DNA of 64,000 nt, taken from NCBI GenBank assembly GCA_023101885.1, contig JALPQD010000413.1, positions 89,444 to 153,443 of the forward strand, in the 5' to 3' direction. The number at the start of each line of letters is the position of its first letter. The first letter of the stretch is position 1. The DNA comes from Typhlomys cinereus. Lineage: Eukaryota > Chordata > Mammalia > Rodentia > Platacanthomyidae. Position numbers and translations under genes: made by a program. Under the pieces are notes generated by a model. The model was not told where the DNA came from, did no database searches, and worked only from the letters and a program-made list of their open reading frames with translations. This document shows positions 23,845 through 34,559 of the stretch, one piece after another.

Positions 23845-24222
23845 TAATGGTTACTCTACTCTGTTGCTGTGAAAGAGCACCCAAAGTAAAGAAACTTAAG
23901 GGAGACAGGGAGATTTATTCAGCTTAGAGTTCCAGAGGGGAGTTATTGTCCATTATGGTAGGAAAAGCATGGCTGGCTGGTAGAAGCTGGAGGTGGCCTA
24001 AGTCATATCCATCAAGGAGTCTGAGAGCTGCAAAACTGCCTACTGTAAGACAGACATCTCCCAGAATTCTAGGGTGAAGCTAATCTACCTCAAGGCCCGC
24101 CTTGTGTGATTGTCTTCTTCTATCAAGGCTCTATCTCTTAAAGGTGCCATGACTTTTCCAACAATCAAAGACAAGCACATGAGTCTGCGTGGGACAACAT
24201 ATATTTCAGACCATGACAGTGA
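23845..24222 (-). mobile_element. Solitary MaLR-type LTR (same family as 6656-7002)
   Basis: The reverse complement matches the 6656 LTR: the GGTTTGAAATG-type start (complement of ATATTTCAGACCATGACA), the GTGCCATGATCTT-like block and the AGAGATAGAGCCTTG block. It ends near the complement of GTTACTCTACTCTGTTGC. Confidence 0.65.
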
Positions 24223-24514
24223 CCAAGCAGTACATGGTGAAGCAGGAGATAGAGACTTGTTAAAAAAAAAAAAAAACATTTTTAAGAAAAAACCAAGGTG
24301 AGACAACCTGCCAAAGCTAAACCATATTTAGAGGACATTTTCATTTCTTTGGCAAGTTTGAGAAGAATTAGAAACAGGGACATAGAACACCAAATGAACC
24401 AAGAACGAAAATACTATAACTTCAGAATAAAAGTTTAATCATTCTTATCATGTAGTTTACTGAATATGTGGTTCACAAGCATGTTGTTACCGTCTACGAT
24501 TTGTCTTTTGTCCT

Positions 24515-24773
24515 TTTTTGTGTAAGTAGATGCAGATATGGATGTGTGGGGTTGTGTAGAAGATGGCACTATGTGCCTGTGGAGACCCAAGGGTGACTTC
24601 CCTTGGATTCCTCTACTGCCTTATTGCTTTGCTCTGGGGTTTCCCAGGGTTTACCTTCCAGCGCCAAATGTGAAGGCTGCTGCCATTTCTGCCTGACATT
24701 TTTACATGGGATCTGGAATTTGAACTGAGGTCCTTTTATTTGCAAGGGACACCTTGAGACATCTCTCCATCTC
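24515..24773 (-). mobile_element. tRNA-derived SINE, (CA)n-tailed family
   Basis: Minus-strand head near 24773 and the body complement of GGCACTATGTGCCTGTGGAG, TGCTTTGCTCTGGGGTTTCC and TTTTTACATGGGATCTGG. The tail is short and TG-rich. Confidence 0.8.
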
Positions 24774-24837
24774 TGTCTTTCATCTTTTAAAGAAGACTCT
24801 TGTCACGCAAAAGCTTCACATTTTGTTCAAACTTCTA

Positions 24838-26525
24838 GTTTTTTTTTTAATTTCCTAATAAAAATTTTATTCAGAATTTTTCATAAACAAACAGAATGGG
24901 TTTATTGCCCTGACCCCCTCCATCCCACTCCTCTCCTCTCCCATCCTCCCCTGTCCTCTTCAGTCCAGTCTCATCCCACCCACTCTCCTGTCCTTCTGTA
25001 TGTGTAGATAACAGGGCTCCCTTTGGGGTGCCTGTGTTGGTAAGGGAGTCAAACATCTGTTGTGGTATATGTGGCTCTTCAATGGGCAAAGTTGTAAGAG
25101 GGGAGGTTCCTCTTCCTTTGTCCAGTACCTGCTCCAGAAACACTCTCCAAGTGCAGTTTCTTCTAAGATCCTCGTGAGTCCTCGGAGAGAGCTGATATGT
25201 CAGCTGCTGTGAGGATCTGGTGGTGGAAGTTCTGGGTACAGCATCACTGTTATGGCTGGAGTGTGTTGGTCAGAAGTATGCCACCCCACCTTTAGGCTCT
25301 TACAATCTTATTGTCTGTTCTTCCACAGGGTTCCCTGAACCTTGGTGTGGAAAAAGATTTTGGTAGCCTGAGTTCCAGGCCCAAGTGTTCCAGGGTTGCG
25401 AATATTCTGCACTCGAACAGTCGCGGTTTTCTTCCTCTCTGGTCTTCCATCTTGGTTGAGTTCTGAGAGCTTTTCCTATCTTAGGGTTAAATATGAGTTT
25501 TTATAGTTAACACCAAGTTTTTATAGTTAACACTAAGACATCTGTTCCTGTCTACTATCTATTTTCTTCCCTTCTATTTCTTCCCTTCGACTGTGATTTG
25601 GATAGGTTTATAGTATCAGGCATGATCCAGTATAATGGAGGGTAGAGCTCACTCATAGTGACTGGTTACCCATGAGTTTTACAAACCACTGTTGCTCTCC
25701 TGGATGCTTTTAACCAGAGTTTTAGTAGATTTAGTAGCACCTAGCATATCTAGGTGAGACCCTTAATCCTTTTTTTCCCCTGAGCCACTTGCCTTTTCTT
25801 CCCCTCCTTTACCACGTACAAAGACCTTATCCCCTTGTTTCCCTCTTCTTTAAGAATTTTCTTCTATAATGGCTTTATTAAATGATTTGCCTGTGTTCTT
25901 TTGTTTCCACTCCTTTGAGACCTTCTTCCCTTCTCCCTCCCCCTTCTCCCTCAATTTACATTCCTCTGTAGTTTGTGGGTGTTATAGAAATTTCCCTTGG
26001 AGTGTGTCTTTTTGAGGTTTAATTCTAGGATACACTTCTGAGGGAGAACATGCTGTGTCTGTCTTTCTGTGTCTAGGATACTTCATACAGTATAATTTCT
26101 TCCAACTCTATCCATTTACCAACAAATTTCATTAAATTTATTTTTCTTGATAGTGTTCCATTGTGTATATCTATCACATTTTTTATTATCCATTTGTCTA
26201 CTGTTGGACATCTAGGCTGATTGCATTTCTTTGCTCTTGTGCATAGAGCTGCAATGAACATGGATGTATACATGTCTCTATAGTAAGATGTCACTTTCTT
26301 TGGGAATATTCCCAGAAGTGGTATAACTGGGTCGTATGGTATTTTGATTTTTTACTTTCTTAGGAACTTCCATACTGATCTCCAAAGGGGTTATGAAAAT
26401 TAGTATTCCCACCAGCAACTTATGAGGGTTCCCTTTTCCTCGCTAGCATTTGTTTCACTAGTAGCAAACATTCTCTAGTATTGTCCATTTACTAATTTTC
26501 ATTAGAAAGTGAAATTTTTCTAGCA
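24838..26525 (-). mobile_element. Older L1, 5'-truncated, with 3' UTR and ORF2 C-terminus
   Basis: A poly-T run at 24838 (poly-A of the minus strand) is followed by a C-rich tract (24910-24970), a 3' UTR, then the C-terminal part of ORF2 near 26073-26294. The frame there contains SMFIAALCTRAKKCNQPRCP, which matches the conserved ORF2 C-terminus. It continues as degraded ORF2 to about 26.52 kb. It is more diverged than the L1s at 28 and 55 kb and belongs to an older subfamily. Confidence 0.8.
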
Positions 26526-26529
26526 TAGT

Positions 26530-27825
26530 CGAAAATTTTGGCAAGTATTAGATCCTAATGATTTTCTCTTTTTTCTATCATTCCATTTAAATTCACGATA
26601 ATTTTTAGTTACTTTTATATGACACAAGACTTAGGATAAAAATGATTATTTCTGTCTTCAAAAGTGCTTTGTTCTAACGATTAGGGAAAGGCCATCTTCT
26701 CTGCATTGAATTGTTTTGACTCTTCCTAAAAATCAATTAATGAATTTACTTGGTTTCTGTTTTCTGTACTATGGAACTACACAAACCACTCTACCACATA
26801 GAGTCTCAATTACTTCAGCATACACATCTGGGAACTGAATAGATGGAATCTTCCCAATTTTTTCTTTTTCAAAATTATTTCTTTTCTTTTCAGTGTGTGC
26901 TTTAACATGTGATTGTCTTTTTATTTGAAAATATTTGCCAGAATTTTGACAGAACTCATATAACCTGAACATGAAGTTGGAAAGTATTACCTTGCCACTA
27001 ATTTTTATTTATTTCATCATGGTTATGTATCGTTTAGTGTGTGAATGCAATATTTGCTTTCTTAGATTTAAATCCACATATTTTTAGTAATTGTAAATGA
27101 TATTGTAGTTTTAAATTTCAGTGTTCACTTTATTACTAACAGAGCAATACAAATGATTTTTTGTTTGTATGTTTTCTATCAACCTTTCCAAATTCATCAA
27201 TCACTTCTACATTGATATAGCCTACTGCTATTTGTGCCATTTGTTTTTTTCTTTAAAATTTCTTTGGGAATCTTATATGAAAGCACCAATATTACCAGAA
27301 TCAGTTGGTTTTATTTCTTTTTTAATATCTGTGCACGTATTTTAATTTTTTCTTATCACATTAGCTTGTATTCCCAGTACTACATTCTGTGTTGAATAAT
27401 AGAATAATTGTGCTTGCCTTCTTTTTGATTTCAGGAGAAAATATTCAAATTTTACCATTAATTACATTGGCTGCCTGTTTTATAGTTACGTTTGCAAATG
27501 GAGGAAGCTATCTAGGTCTATCTATTTCTCTAAGATACTTTTTAAATCACAAAGCACGTTCAATTTTGTCAAATACTTTTTCTGCATTAGCTGATAAATC
27601 ATGTTGTCACCTTCTTTAGCCTGTTAGTAGATGGATTAAATGTAATTATGTATAATTTTATATACAAATATATATTCCTATATGCTGTTATTAAGAATTT
27701 TTGCACATGTGTTAATGAGGCATATTTTATGTGCTGTCTTTTTTGATCTGTTAGAATGGTAATACAAGTTTTATTTAATCAATTCTATTTCTGGGAAGAT
27801 TTCATAGAAATATTATTATTTTTTT
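26530..27825 (-). mobile_element. Ancient L1 remnant (minus strand), left part
   Basis: AT-rich sequence at about 27000-27825 reads as a very old minus-strand L1 ORF2. Blocks such as GATAAATCATGTTGTCAC, ATTCCTATATGCTGTTATT and TTTCTGGGAAGATTTCA keep the expected order. The same element appears to resume at 31313-31800, on the far side of a SINE and an inserted L1. The part 26530-27000 is not confidently assigned. Confidence 0.5.
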
Positions 27826-27993
27826 AAATTTAGTGTGTGTGCTTCGATCAGGAACTAGACAAGGCTGTCCACTCTCACCACTTCTATTCAATATTGTACT
27901 TGAAGTCTTAGCTGAAGCCATAAGACAAGAAAGGGGCATAAAAGGGTTCAAATCGGCAAGGAAGAAGTCAAGCTATCCCTATTTGCAGATGAC

Positions 27994-29946
27994 ATGATCT
28001 TATATCTGAGTGATCCCAAAAACTCCACCAGGAAGCTCCTGGAACTAATTGAGAAGTTCAGCAGGGTGGCAGGATACAAAATAAATGTGCAAAAATCAGA
28101 GGCCTTCCTATATGCCCAGAATGAAAGAAGTGAAAAAGCCTTGAGAGAAACCATGCCATTTACTATAACCCCTAAAAAAATGAAATACCTTGGTATAAAC
28201 CTAACCAAGGAAGTAAGAGACGTTTACGATGAAAACTTTAAATCCCTAAAGAAAGAAATTGCAGAAGACACCAGAAGGTGGAAAGACCTCCCGTTCCTGG
28301 ATTGGCAGAATCAACATTGTAAAAATGACCATCCTACCAAAGGCAAATATACAAATTCAATGCTATACCAATTAAAATCCCAAAGCAATTCTTCAAAGAA
28401 GTTGACCAAACAATCTCAAAATTCATATGGAGGCACAAAAGACCCAGGATAGCAAAGACAATCCTGAGTAACAAAAACACTGCTGGAGTTATCACCATAT
28501 CAAACCTTAGTCTATACTACAAATCCATAGTTATAAAAACTGCCTGGTACTGGCTCCAAAATAGACACACAGATCAATGGTTAAGGGTTGAAGACCCAGA
28601 TATAAGCCCACAAAATTACAGCCATTTGGTCTTTGACAAAGGGGCCCAAAAAATCCAGTGGAAAAAGAACAGTGTCTTCAACAAATGGTGCTGGCAAAAC
28701 TGGATCTCCACATGCAGAAGATTAAAACTGGACCCGTACTTGTCATCTTGTACAAGACTTAATTCCAAATGGATCAAGGACCTTGATTTAAGGCCAGAGA
28801 CTATAAAAACCATAGTTGAAAGGGTAGGGAATTCCCTCGAACTGATTGGGCTAGGCCAACCGTTCCTAAACAGACATCCAATAGCACAGTCACTGCTACC
28901 AACTCTCAACAGTTGGGATCTTGTGAAATTAAAGAGCTTCTGTTCAGATAAAGAGATTGTAACATGAGCTCAAAGGAAACCCACAGAATGGGAGAAAATG
29001 TTCACTAACCAAACATCTGATAGAGCTCTACTGGCCAGAGTGCGCAAAGAACTTAGAAAACTAAACACCAAGGAAACTAATGGCCCAATTAAAAAATGGG
29101 CCCTGGAACTTAAAAGAAACTTTACTAGGGATGAAATTAAAATGTCTAACAAATATATTAAAAAATGCTTCACTTCCTTAGCCATCAGGGAAATGCAAAT
29201 CAAAACTTCCCTAAGATATCATCTCACCCCGGTCAGGATGGCAAAAATCCACAATACGAACAACACCAAATGCTGGAGAGGATGTGAAGAGAGGGGAACT
29301 CTCCTACATTGCTGGTGGGAATGCAGGCTCATACAGCCACTCTGGCGAGCCGTCTGGAGAATCTTTTTTTTTTTTTTAATTTTTTTATTATTATTATTTA
29401 TTCAACTGTGCGCATGTGCGTGTGTATGTGTGCACGTGTGTGTATGTCTGTGTGTGTGTCTGGGTATGTGTAGAACCACGGACGAATTCGCGAACCACCA
29501 TGGACGCCTCCACCTCCTTCTGCCCCGGGATTCACAGGCTCCGCCCTACCAGGACCAGAAACGCAGGCCGCCCCCGCTTCCGCCTGGCGTCTATACGTGG
29601 GATCTGGGATCCGAACTCAGGACCTTCCGCCTGCAAAGCGGAGGCTTAACCCCTGAGCCACCTCTCCAGCCCCCGTCTGGAGATTCTTAAAGAAATTAAA
29701 GATTGAAATGCCATATGACCCTGCTATTCCACTTTTCGGAATAACCCCCCATACAGCAGAGGTTCACCTCGATAGCACAAGTGTGACCATGTTCATAGCA
29801 GCACTGTTTACAATAGCAAAGTCATGGAATCAACCCAAATGTCCAACAGTTGACGAGTGGATAAGGAAACTGTGGTACATCTATACAATGGAGTATACTA
29901 CTCAGCCATCAAAAATGATGAATTACTGGAATTTGCCGGGAAATGG
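27994..29946 (+). pseudogene. L1 ORF2 remnant in copy B (reverse transcriptase to C-terminus)
   Basis: Open pieces include the region after the reverse-transcriptase active site (27994-28452), a C-terminal piece (28626-28967) and the zinc-knuckle region with [18 protein letters not shown] near 29270-29325. Frameshifts separate them, one near 27945 before the first piece and another in the DLPFLDWQ region near 28290. An inserted SINE breaks the coding sequence at 29366. Unlike the full-length copy at 58.4 kb, this one keeps seven A residues at 28172-28178, so the [10 protein letters not shown] reading is uninterrupted there. Confidence 0.85.
29350..29688 (-). mobile_element. Young CpG-rich tRNA SINE inserted in L1 ORF2
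   Basis: The SINE (29366-29672, minus) is bounded by CCGTCTGGAGAATCTT (29350-29365) and CCGTCTGGAGATTCTT (29673-29688). The full-length L1 has the single uninterrupted target near 59621-59636. Its minus-strand sequence keeps a tRNA-like A box (TGGCTCAGGGGTTAAG) and a B-box-like GAGTTCGGATCCC. It retains many CpG sites, which implies recent insertion. Its A-rich tail sits at 29363-29400 as poly-T, preceded by a CA-rich segment. Confidence 0.93.
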
Positions 29947-30199
29947 ATGTCATTAGAAACAATTATATTGTGAAGTATCCCAGACCCAGAAAATTAAGCG
30001 CCGTATGTACTCCCTAAATAGGTGGCTCCTAGTACCAAACCCACTCAGCCCACCTAGAGACACTCAAAGATAAATCTCTGTAATACAGTAATTGCAAGGA
30101 GTATGAACAGGAGGGATGGGGTAGGAGGGCCACACCAGAGACAAGGAGAGAGGGAACCATTTTACAGCAGAGAAAATAGGCCTCTATCAAGGACTGCAA

Positions 30200-30435
30200 G
30201 TAAGTAATGAGACATCTGGTTAAGTTCACAGACTTTTCGTTCCTGATGATTTACAACTGAGGGGGTGTGATCTCACCAGAAGGGGAGAGCATATAGTCTG
30301 GCAGATAAAAAGTAACCATTTTGCAAATGGGTGATTGACCCCTCCCTCACTGTGTTTTCCTACTTTTATTACATCTACCTTTGAATATACTCTTATAACA
30401 AGACTCTAGTTTAACAGCTTTTTATCTCTGGCCAG
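30200..30435 (+). other. GT-AG intron-like segment retained in L1 3' UTR (copy B)
   Basis: The segment begins GTAAGTAATGAG, directly after GACTGCAA. It ends TTTTTATCTCTGGCCAG, with an upstream TTTAAC that could serve as a branch site. Removing it gives GACTGCAA joined to GGGATGACATCC, which is how the sequence reads in the copies at 531/532 and 60143/60144 apart from single substitutions. See the finding on this segment. Confidence 0.75.
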
Positions 30436-31076
30436 GGGATGACATCCAATATCCATCAGGATGGAGTGAAGGGCATTGCAGGAGCAGCAAAACCACAAAA
30501 GAAAATCAACAAACCATAATCCAGAACTTCAGAGACTCTGTATCAACCACCTAGAACTAGGCCAGACTAATCTCTCCCCATCCTGAAGCTCAGGGAAATT
30601 TGCGGAAGAGGGGGCATAAGAGTGTAAGAGCACAAGGATGGGAGGAGCAATGATATGCAAGATACTCCACACAAGTTAGAGTCAAAGCAATCATGATTGG
30701 ACTTTGCATGCCTTGCACAATGTCCAACACACTATTGACCCCATTAGCATTTGCTAAAAGCACCAAGATCCTTGGATGCAAGAGATTGACAGCCAAAATA
30801 GTGTTCCTATGCTTAAGGGGAACAAAGCGTTCAGGGAAATGCCGCTGGGTCCTTGTACGTCATAAGAGAGGAGGACCCAGAGAAGAGTTTGGCATGTACA
30901 TTAAAGGATTCTCCAGGGATTGGGGGAGGGGAGGCACTGGGGGATGGGGAGGGAGGGGTGAGGGGAGGGTGAGCAGAGGGGTCGGGGGGAGGAGGAGGGA
31001 GAGAGGGAACCAGTGTTCCTATTAAGTTTGTATGAGCGGAGATAATAAAAAATGTTTAAAAAAATTTAGTGTGTGT

Positions 31077-31312
31077 GTGTGTGTATGTGTGTGTGTGTGT
31101 GTGTGTGTATCAGTGACTTCAAGAATCATCCTGGATTCTTCTATCTTCTTTTTGATTTCCTCTGGGTTTTCCCAGACTTTGTCCACCAGGGTTGAGAGTG
31201 CAGGCAACCGATGTTTTATGCCTGGAGTTTTTATGTGGGATCTGGGATCTGAACTCAGGATCTTCTGCATGTGAGGCAGAGTCTTTACCCCTGAGCTAGC
31301 TCTCCAGCCCAA
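31077..31312 (-). mobile_element. tRNA-derived SINE, (CA)n-tailed; its tail was the target of L1 copy B
   Basis: Minus-strand tRNA-like head ending at 31312, with the complement of TTTTATGTGGGATCTGGGAT then CTGAACTCAGGATC. The tail is (GT)n at 31071-31107. The L1 insertion split the tail, so part of it (27831-27840) is left of the L1. The SINE's own flanks resemble each other (about ATATTATTATTTTTTTA before, AGTATTATTTTTAAA after). Confidence 0.85.
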
Positions 31313-32465
31313 AGAGTATTATTTTTAAAATGGTACAATTCTCCAATGAACCTATCTGTGCTTGTATATTTCATGTTAATATTTCATTTTAATGTTATGA
31401 ATTCAATTCCCTCAATAGCTATAATCTTACTGAGACTGGCATGAATTGTGGACGTCTGTGTTTTTCAAGACATTGATAAAATTCATCTAAATTGCAAGAC
31501 TTGCACAGTGTTGCTCATGTTACTTCCTGTTATTTATTTATTTTTTTTTGATGTCTACATCATCTGTAGTTCTATTCACATTTCATTCTAGATCTGGGAA
31601 ACTGGCAAATCCATCATGCTTTCTCATTAGATATTTGTCGATTTTGGTGACTTTATGAAAGTTCCAGCAACTTTTAAAAAATCTTTCATTTCAACTGACT
31701 GCTTTCCTTTTCAGTGATTTCTGCTCCCATCTTAGTTATTCCTTTCTTTTCTTCTTGCTTTGGGATAATTTTCTTATACTTCAGTTCTTTTTCTGATTTT
31801 AGCTAACAAATAATAATTTTATATTTATATGCTTGTGGGAATATGGCATGATGTTCTGATGATTTTACATTATGGAATGATTATATCAAGCTAGTTAAGA
31901 AGTATATCATCTCAGAGATACCCACTTCTCACTAAAACATTTAAAATGTAATTTTATCAATTTTGAAATATATGAAGTGTTTTATCTATAGCCACCATTT
32001 GTGTAATTAATCTCTAAAACTCACGCTGTCTAATCCTTGGATCAACATACTCCCTTTCTTTGTCTTTCCCAACCCAGCCTTTAGTATCCACCATTCTACT
32101 CTCTACTTCTATGCACTCATTTTCTAGATTCCACATTTAAGTGGATCATGTGGTATTTGTCTTTTGGGGCCTGACTTATTTTTCATATAACTTTCTCTAG
32201 ATGTACCCATGCATTCATTGTTTATCTATTTCTTTGGTTATTCATACAATGACGGACTTTTAGGTTGCCTCTATTTTAGACAGTATGCGAAGAAATGAAC
32301 TTGAAGATGTTGATCAATGTCTTTTTGGCCTACATAGTTTATGCTGTTTGAACATATTCCAAGAAGTAAGCAGATAGATCAGATAACAGTTCTGTTTAGT
32401 TTTCTGAGCAGCTTCATGGTGTTTTGTATGGTGGCTGTATTAACTTATACTACTATCTGCATGCA
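31313..32465 (-). mobile_element. Ancient L1 remnants (minus strand), right part
   Basis: 31313-31800 continues the AT-rich minus-strand ORF2 remnant of 27.0-27.8 kb (TTTCTGCTCCCATCTTAGTT, then CTTCTTGCTTTGGGATAAT). 31830-32465 resembles the 3' end region of another old L1: CATTTAAGTGGATCATGTGG, TTTTTCATATAACTTTCTC, then GGTGGCTGTATTAACTTATA. No open frame survives. Confidence 0.5.
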
Positions 32466-32469
32466 CGTG

Positions 32470-34550
32470 TTGTTCTAAAGGTATGCAAGTTCCAATTAGA
32501 CCAAAGAGGTGCTACCCTTAATGAAGAACAGGAGAGAACTATTTATGCTCTTTAAGACTTTTACTACAGAACAAAGAGCATCATTTTGACTGGAGAAATA
32601 ATGAAGGTGAGTCACTGAAATCAGGAATGGACAGAGATATCCATTAAAAAGCCATCACAATTACACTTTGTTTCAGGGGCTCTATCTAACGCTATAAAGA
32701 AAAAATAAGAGTTGAATAAATAATAGAAAAAATAGAACTGTTTCTACATTCAAGTGAGATGATTGAATGCTTAAAAATACTTAAAGACTCATATTGGAAA
32801 AAAGAATGATTTTATTAGTATTTACTACATTAATTATGATACTGATAAAAACCAAAATGGTAAAATATTTTACTCACAGAAACAGGAAATAGATAATACT
32901 CAGAAATAAGCTAATATGAAAGTTAAATGATCTATATGAAGTTACTAAAGAATATGGGTTCAGGTACAGTAAGACTGGGTCATTCTGTCTAGCCACCTGT
33001 TACATCCTTGGTTTGGGAACACCCTCAACACCCTCTTAGCTTTCTGCCTTTCCCATCCTGCCTTACAGTGGAGGAGCAGGCAGATACTTGGCCTCATACA
33101 CACAAGCGTGCTAGATATGTTAGACATAGCATGCATCACAGAGACACAGGCACAGAAAAGACTATCCAGAAGACACATTCCATTTCCAGAGGGAGAAGAA
33201 ACTAATAAAGCACAGTGGGGTCCAAAGCCTAGATCGACAGGTCAGCAACATACTGCTACCTCTGTCTCAGCATGTGTTGGTGTTAGGTGTAAGATGTACA
33301 ACAACCACCACTATGGTTGCTTCTCCATTTTGCCTACTTTGTGACCTTGGCGCCCTGCATCCCATCCCTGATAACACAAACAAAATCATTACAATAGCCA
33401 TGCAAACATGTTTTACTTTTTGGTTAATAATGGACAAGTTAAAAAGTTTTGCAAAAGGACAGGTACACTGCAGTTGGCCCTGGCCCTCTTCTGTCTAGCC
33501 TAATATATAAGTTCCTTCCTCCTGCCTTGGAGTCTGGGGACCTGCATCCTGCTGCTGCCCAAGACCTGTTTGTATAGTAAGTCCCAGGAAACTTCAGTGT
33601 GTAATCTTGGATCTTTCTGCTTTCTTCAGACTCATTACACCTTTAGCCTTTTAACAACCAGTTCACCAAGCACTGGTGCAAGGTTTTTCTAAAATAATGG
33701 AGGCCTTCCCCAGAGCAGCTCTGTGATGTGGCTTATGATATCATTTATTTCTCAGTTTTCTAGGCTCAAAATTTGGTTTTGAGCTATCCTGCATGCTCTG
33801 AGAGCTCTTGGGACAGACGCAGAAGTGTGTGGAGAGGTCCTGTGATAACCCTTTGTAGATGAAAACTATTACAGCTAAGATTGTTTTCTTCACAACTTAG
33901 GTCCCTGGCTGGTGCCTCTATTCTGATTCAGGGCAGGTGTGCAGGCTGCTCCTGAAGGGGAAAAGCTGTAACATGCTAGAGGTGTGGTGCCCCGTCCTTA
34001 TCTGACCAATCTGGTAGAATATGTCTCAGTTTGGAAAAGATGGATTCAAAGAAACATCTTTTGAGATAAGGACATGGCTTTCTTTAAGAGAAATAAGGAA
34101 AAATATGGGAATTGGTGTTTCTTCCTAGTTCAGGCCTAAAGTCTGTTCCCTGGGGAAGGTCGCAGTAACCCCATGGGCAGGTGCTAGGAATTTCTTGGAA
34201 TGTCACAATAATGCCCATGAACAGGGGCTGGACACTTTCTCCTAGATAATTCAGGTTTTGCCTCTGGCAGGAAGAATTCTTCTGGGAATTAGGAGTGCCC
34301 TTTACCTACTCTTAGGGTTTTTTTTGGGGGGGGGATAGCTTCCTGCTCTCTGATCTAGAGAAGAAGCCTGCTTTTTAACTTTTAGTCAAATTCTAAATAG
34401 AGATTTCATGTCTAGTCACTTACAATAAGTACACTTGTTAGCCAGAATGTGTGCACTGATTTTAAGGAAATTAGAGAACAACTTCTAGAGTCTTAAAACA
34501 TAGGTGGGTAAAGTTCCCACCTATGTACTAACTCAGAAATTCCAGAAGTA
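32470..34550. other. No recognised feature
   Basis: No coding exon or repeat could be assigned. 33.9-34.5 kb might be further degraded internal sequence of the retroviral remnant that follows, but I cannot support that. Confidence 0.35.
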
Positions 34551-34559
34551 TAAGACTAT

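Larger units (their letters stand above)
27841..31061 (+). mobile_element. L1 copy B: 5'-truncated, intron-retaining 3' UTR, with target-site duplication
   Basis: It starts inside the ORF2 reverse-transcriptase region (CTTCGATCAGGAACTAGACA, encoding part of [20 protein letters not shown]) and runs through the ORF2 C-terminus and a complete 3' UTR to AATAATAAAAAATG-type tail sequence. It is flanked by the 15-bp duplication AAATTTAGTGTGTGT at 27826-27840 and 31062-31076. ORF2 is broken by several indels. The reverse-transcriptase FADD box is preserved in an open piece (27994-28452). A SINE (29366-29672) interrupts the C-terminal part. The 3' UTR retains the GT...AG segment at 30200-30435. Confidence 0.93.

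Noticed and set aside
28998..29690. 230-codon ORF that looks like a fusion of L1 ORF2 with a new C-terminus
   Set aside because: The C-terminal part is the inserted SINE read through by chance. The breakpoint coincides with the SINE target-site duplication.
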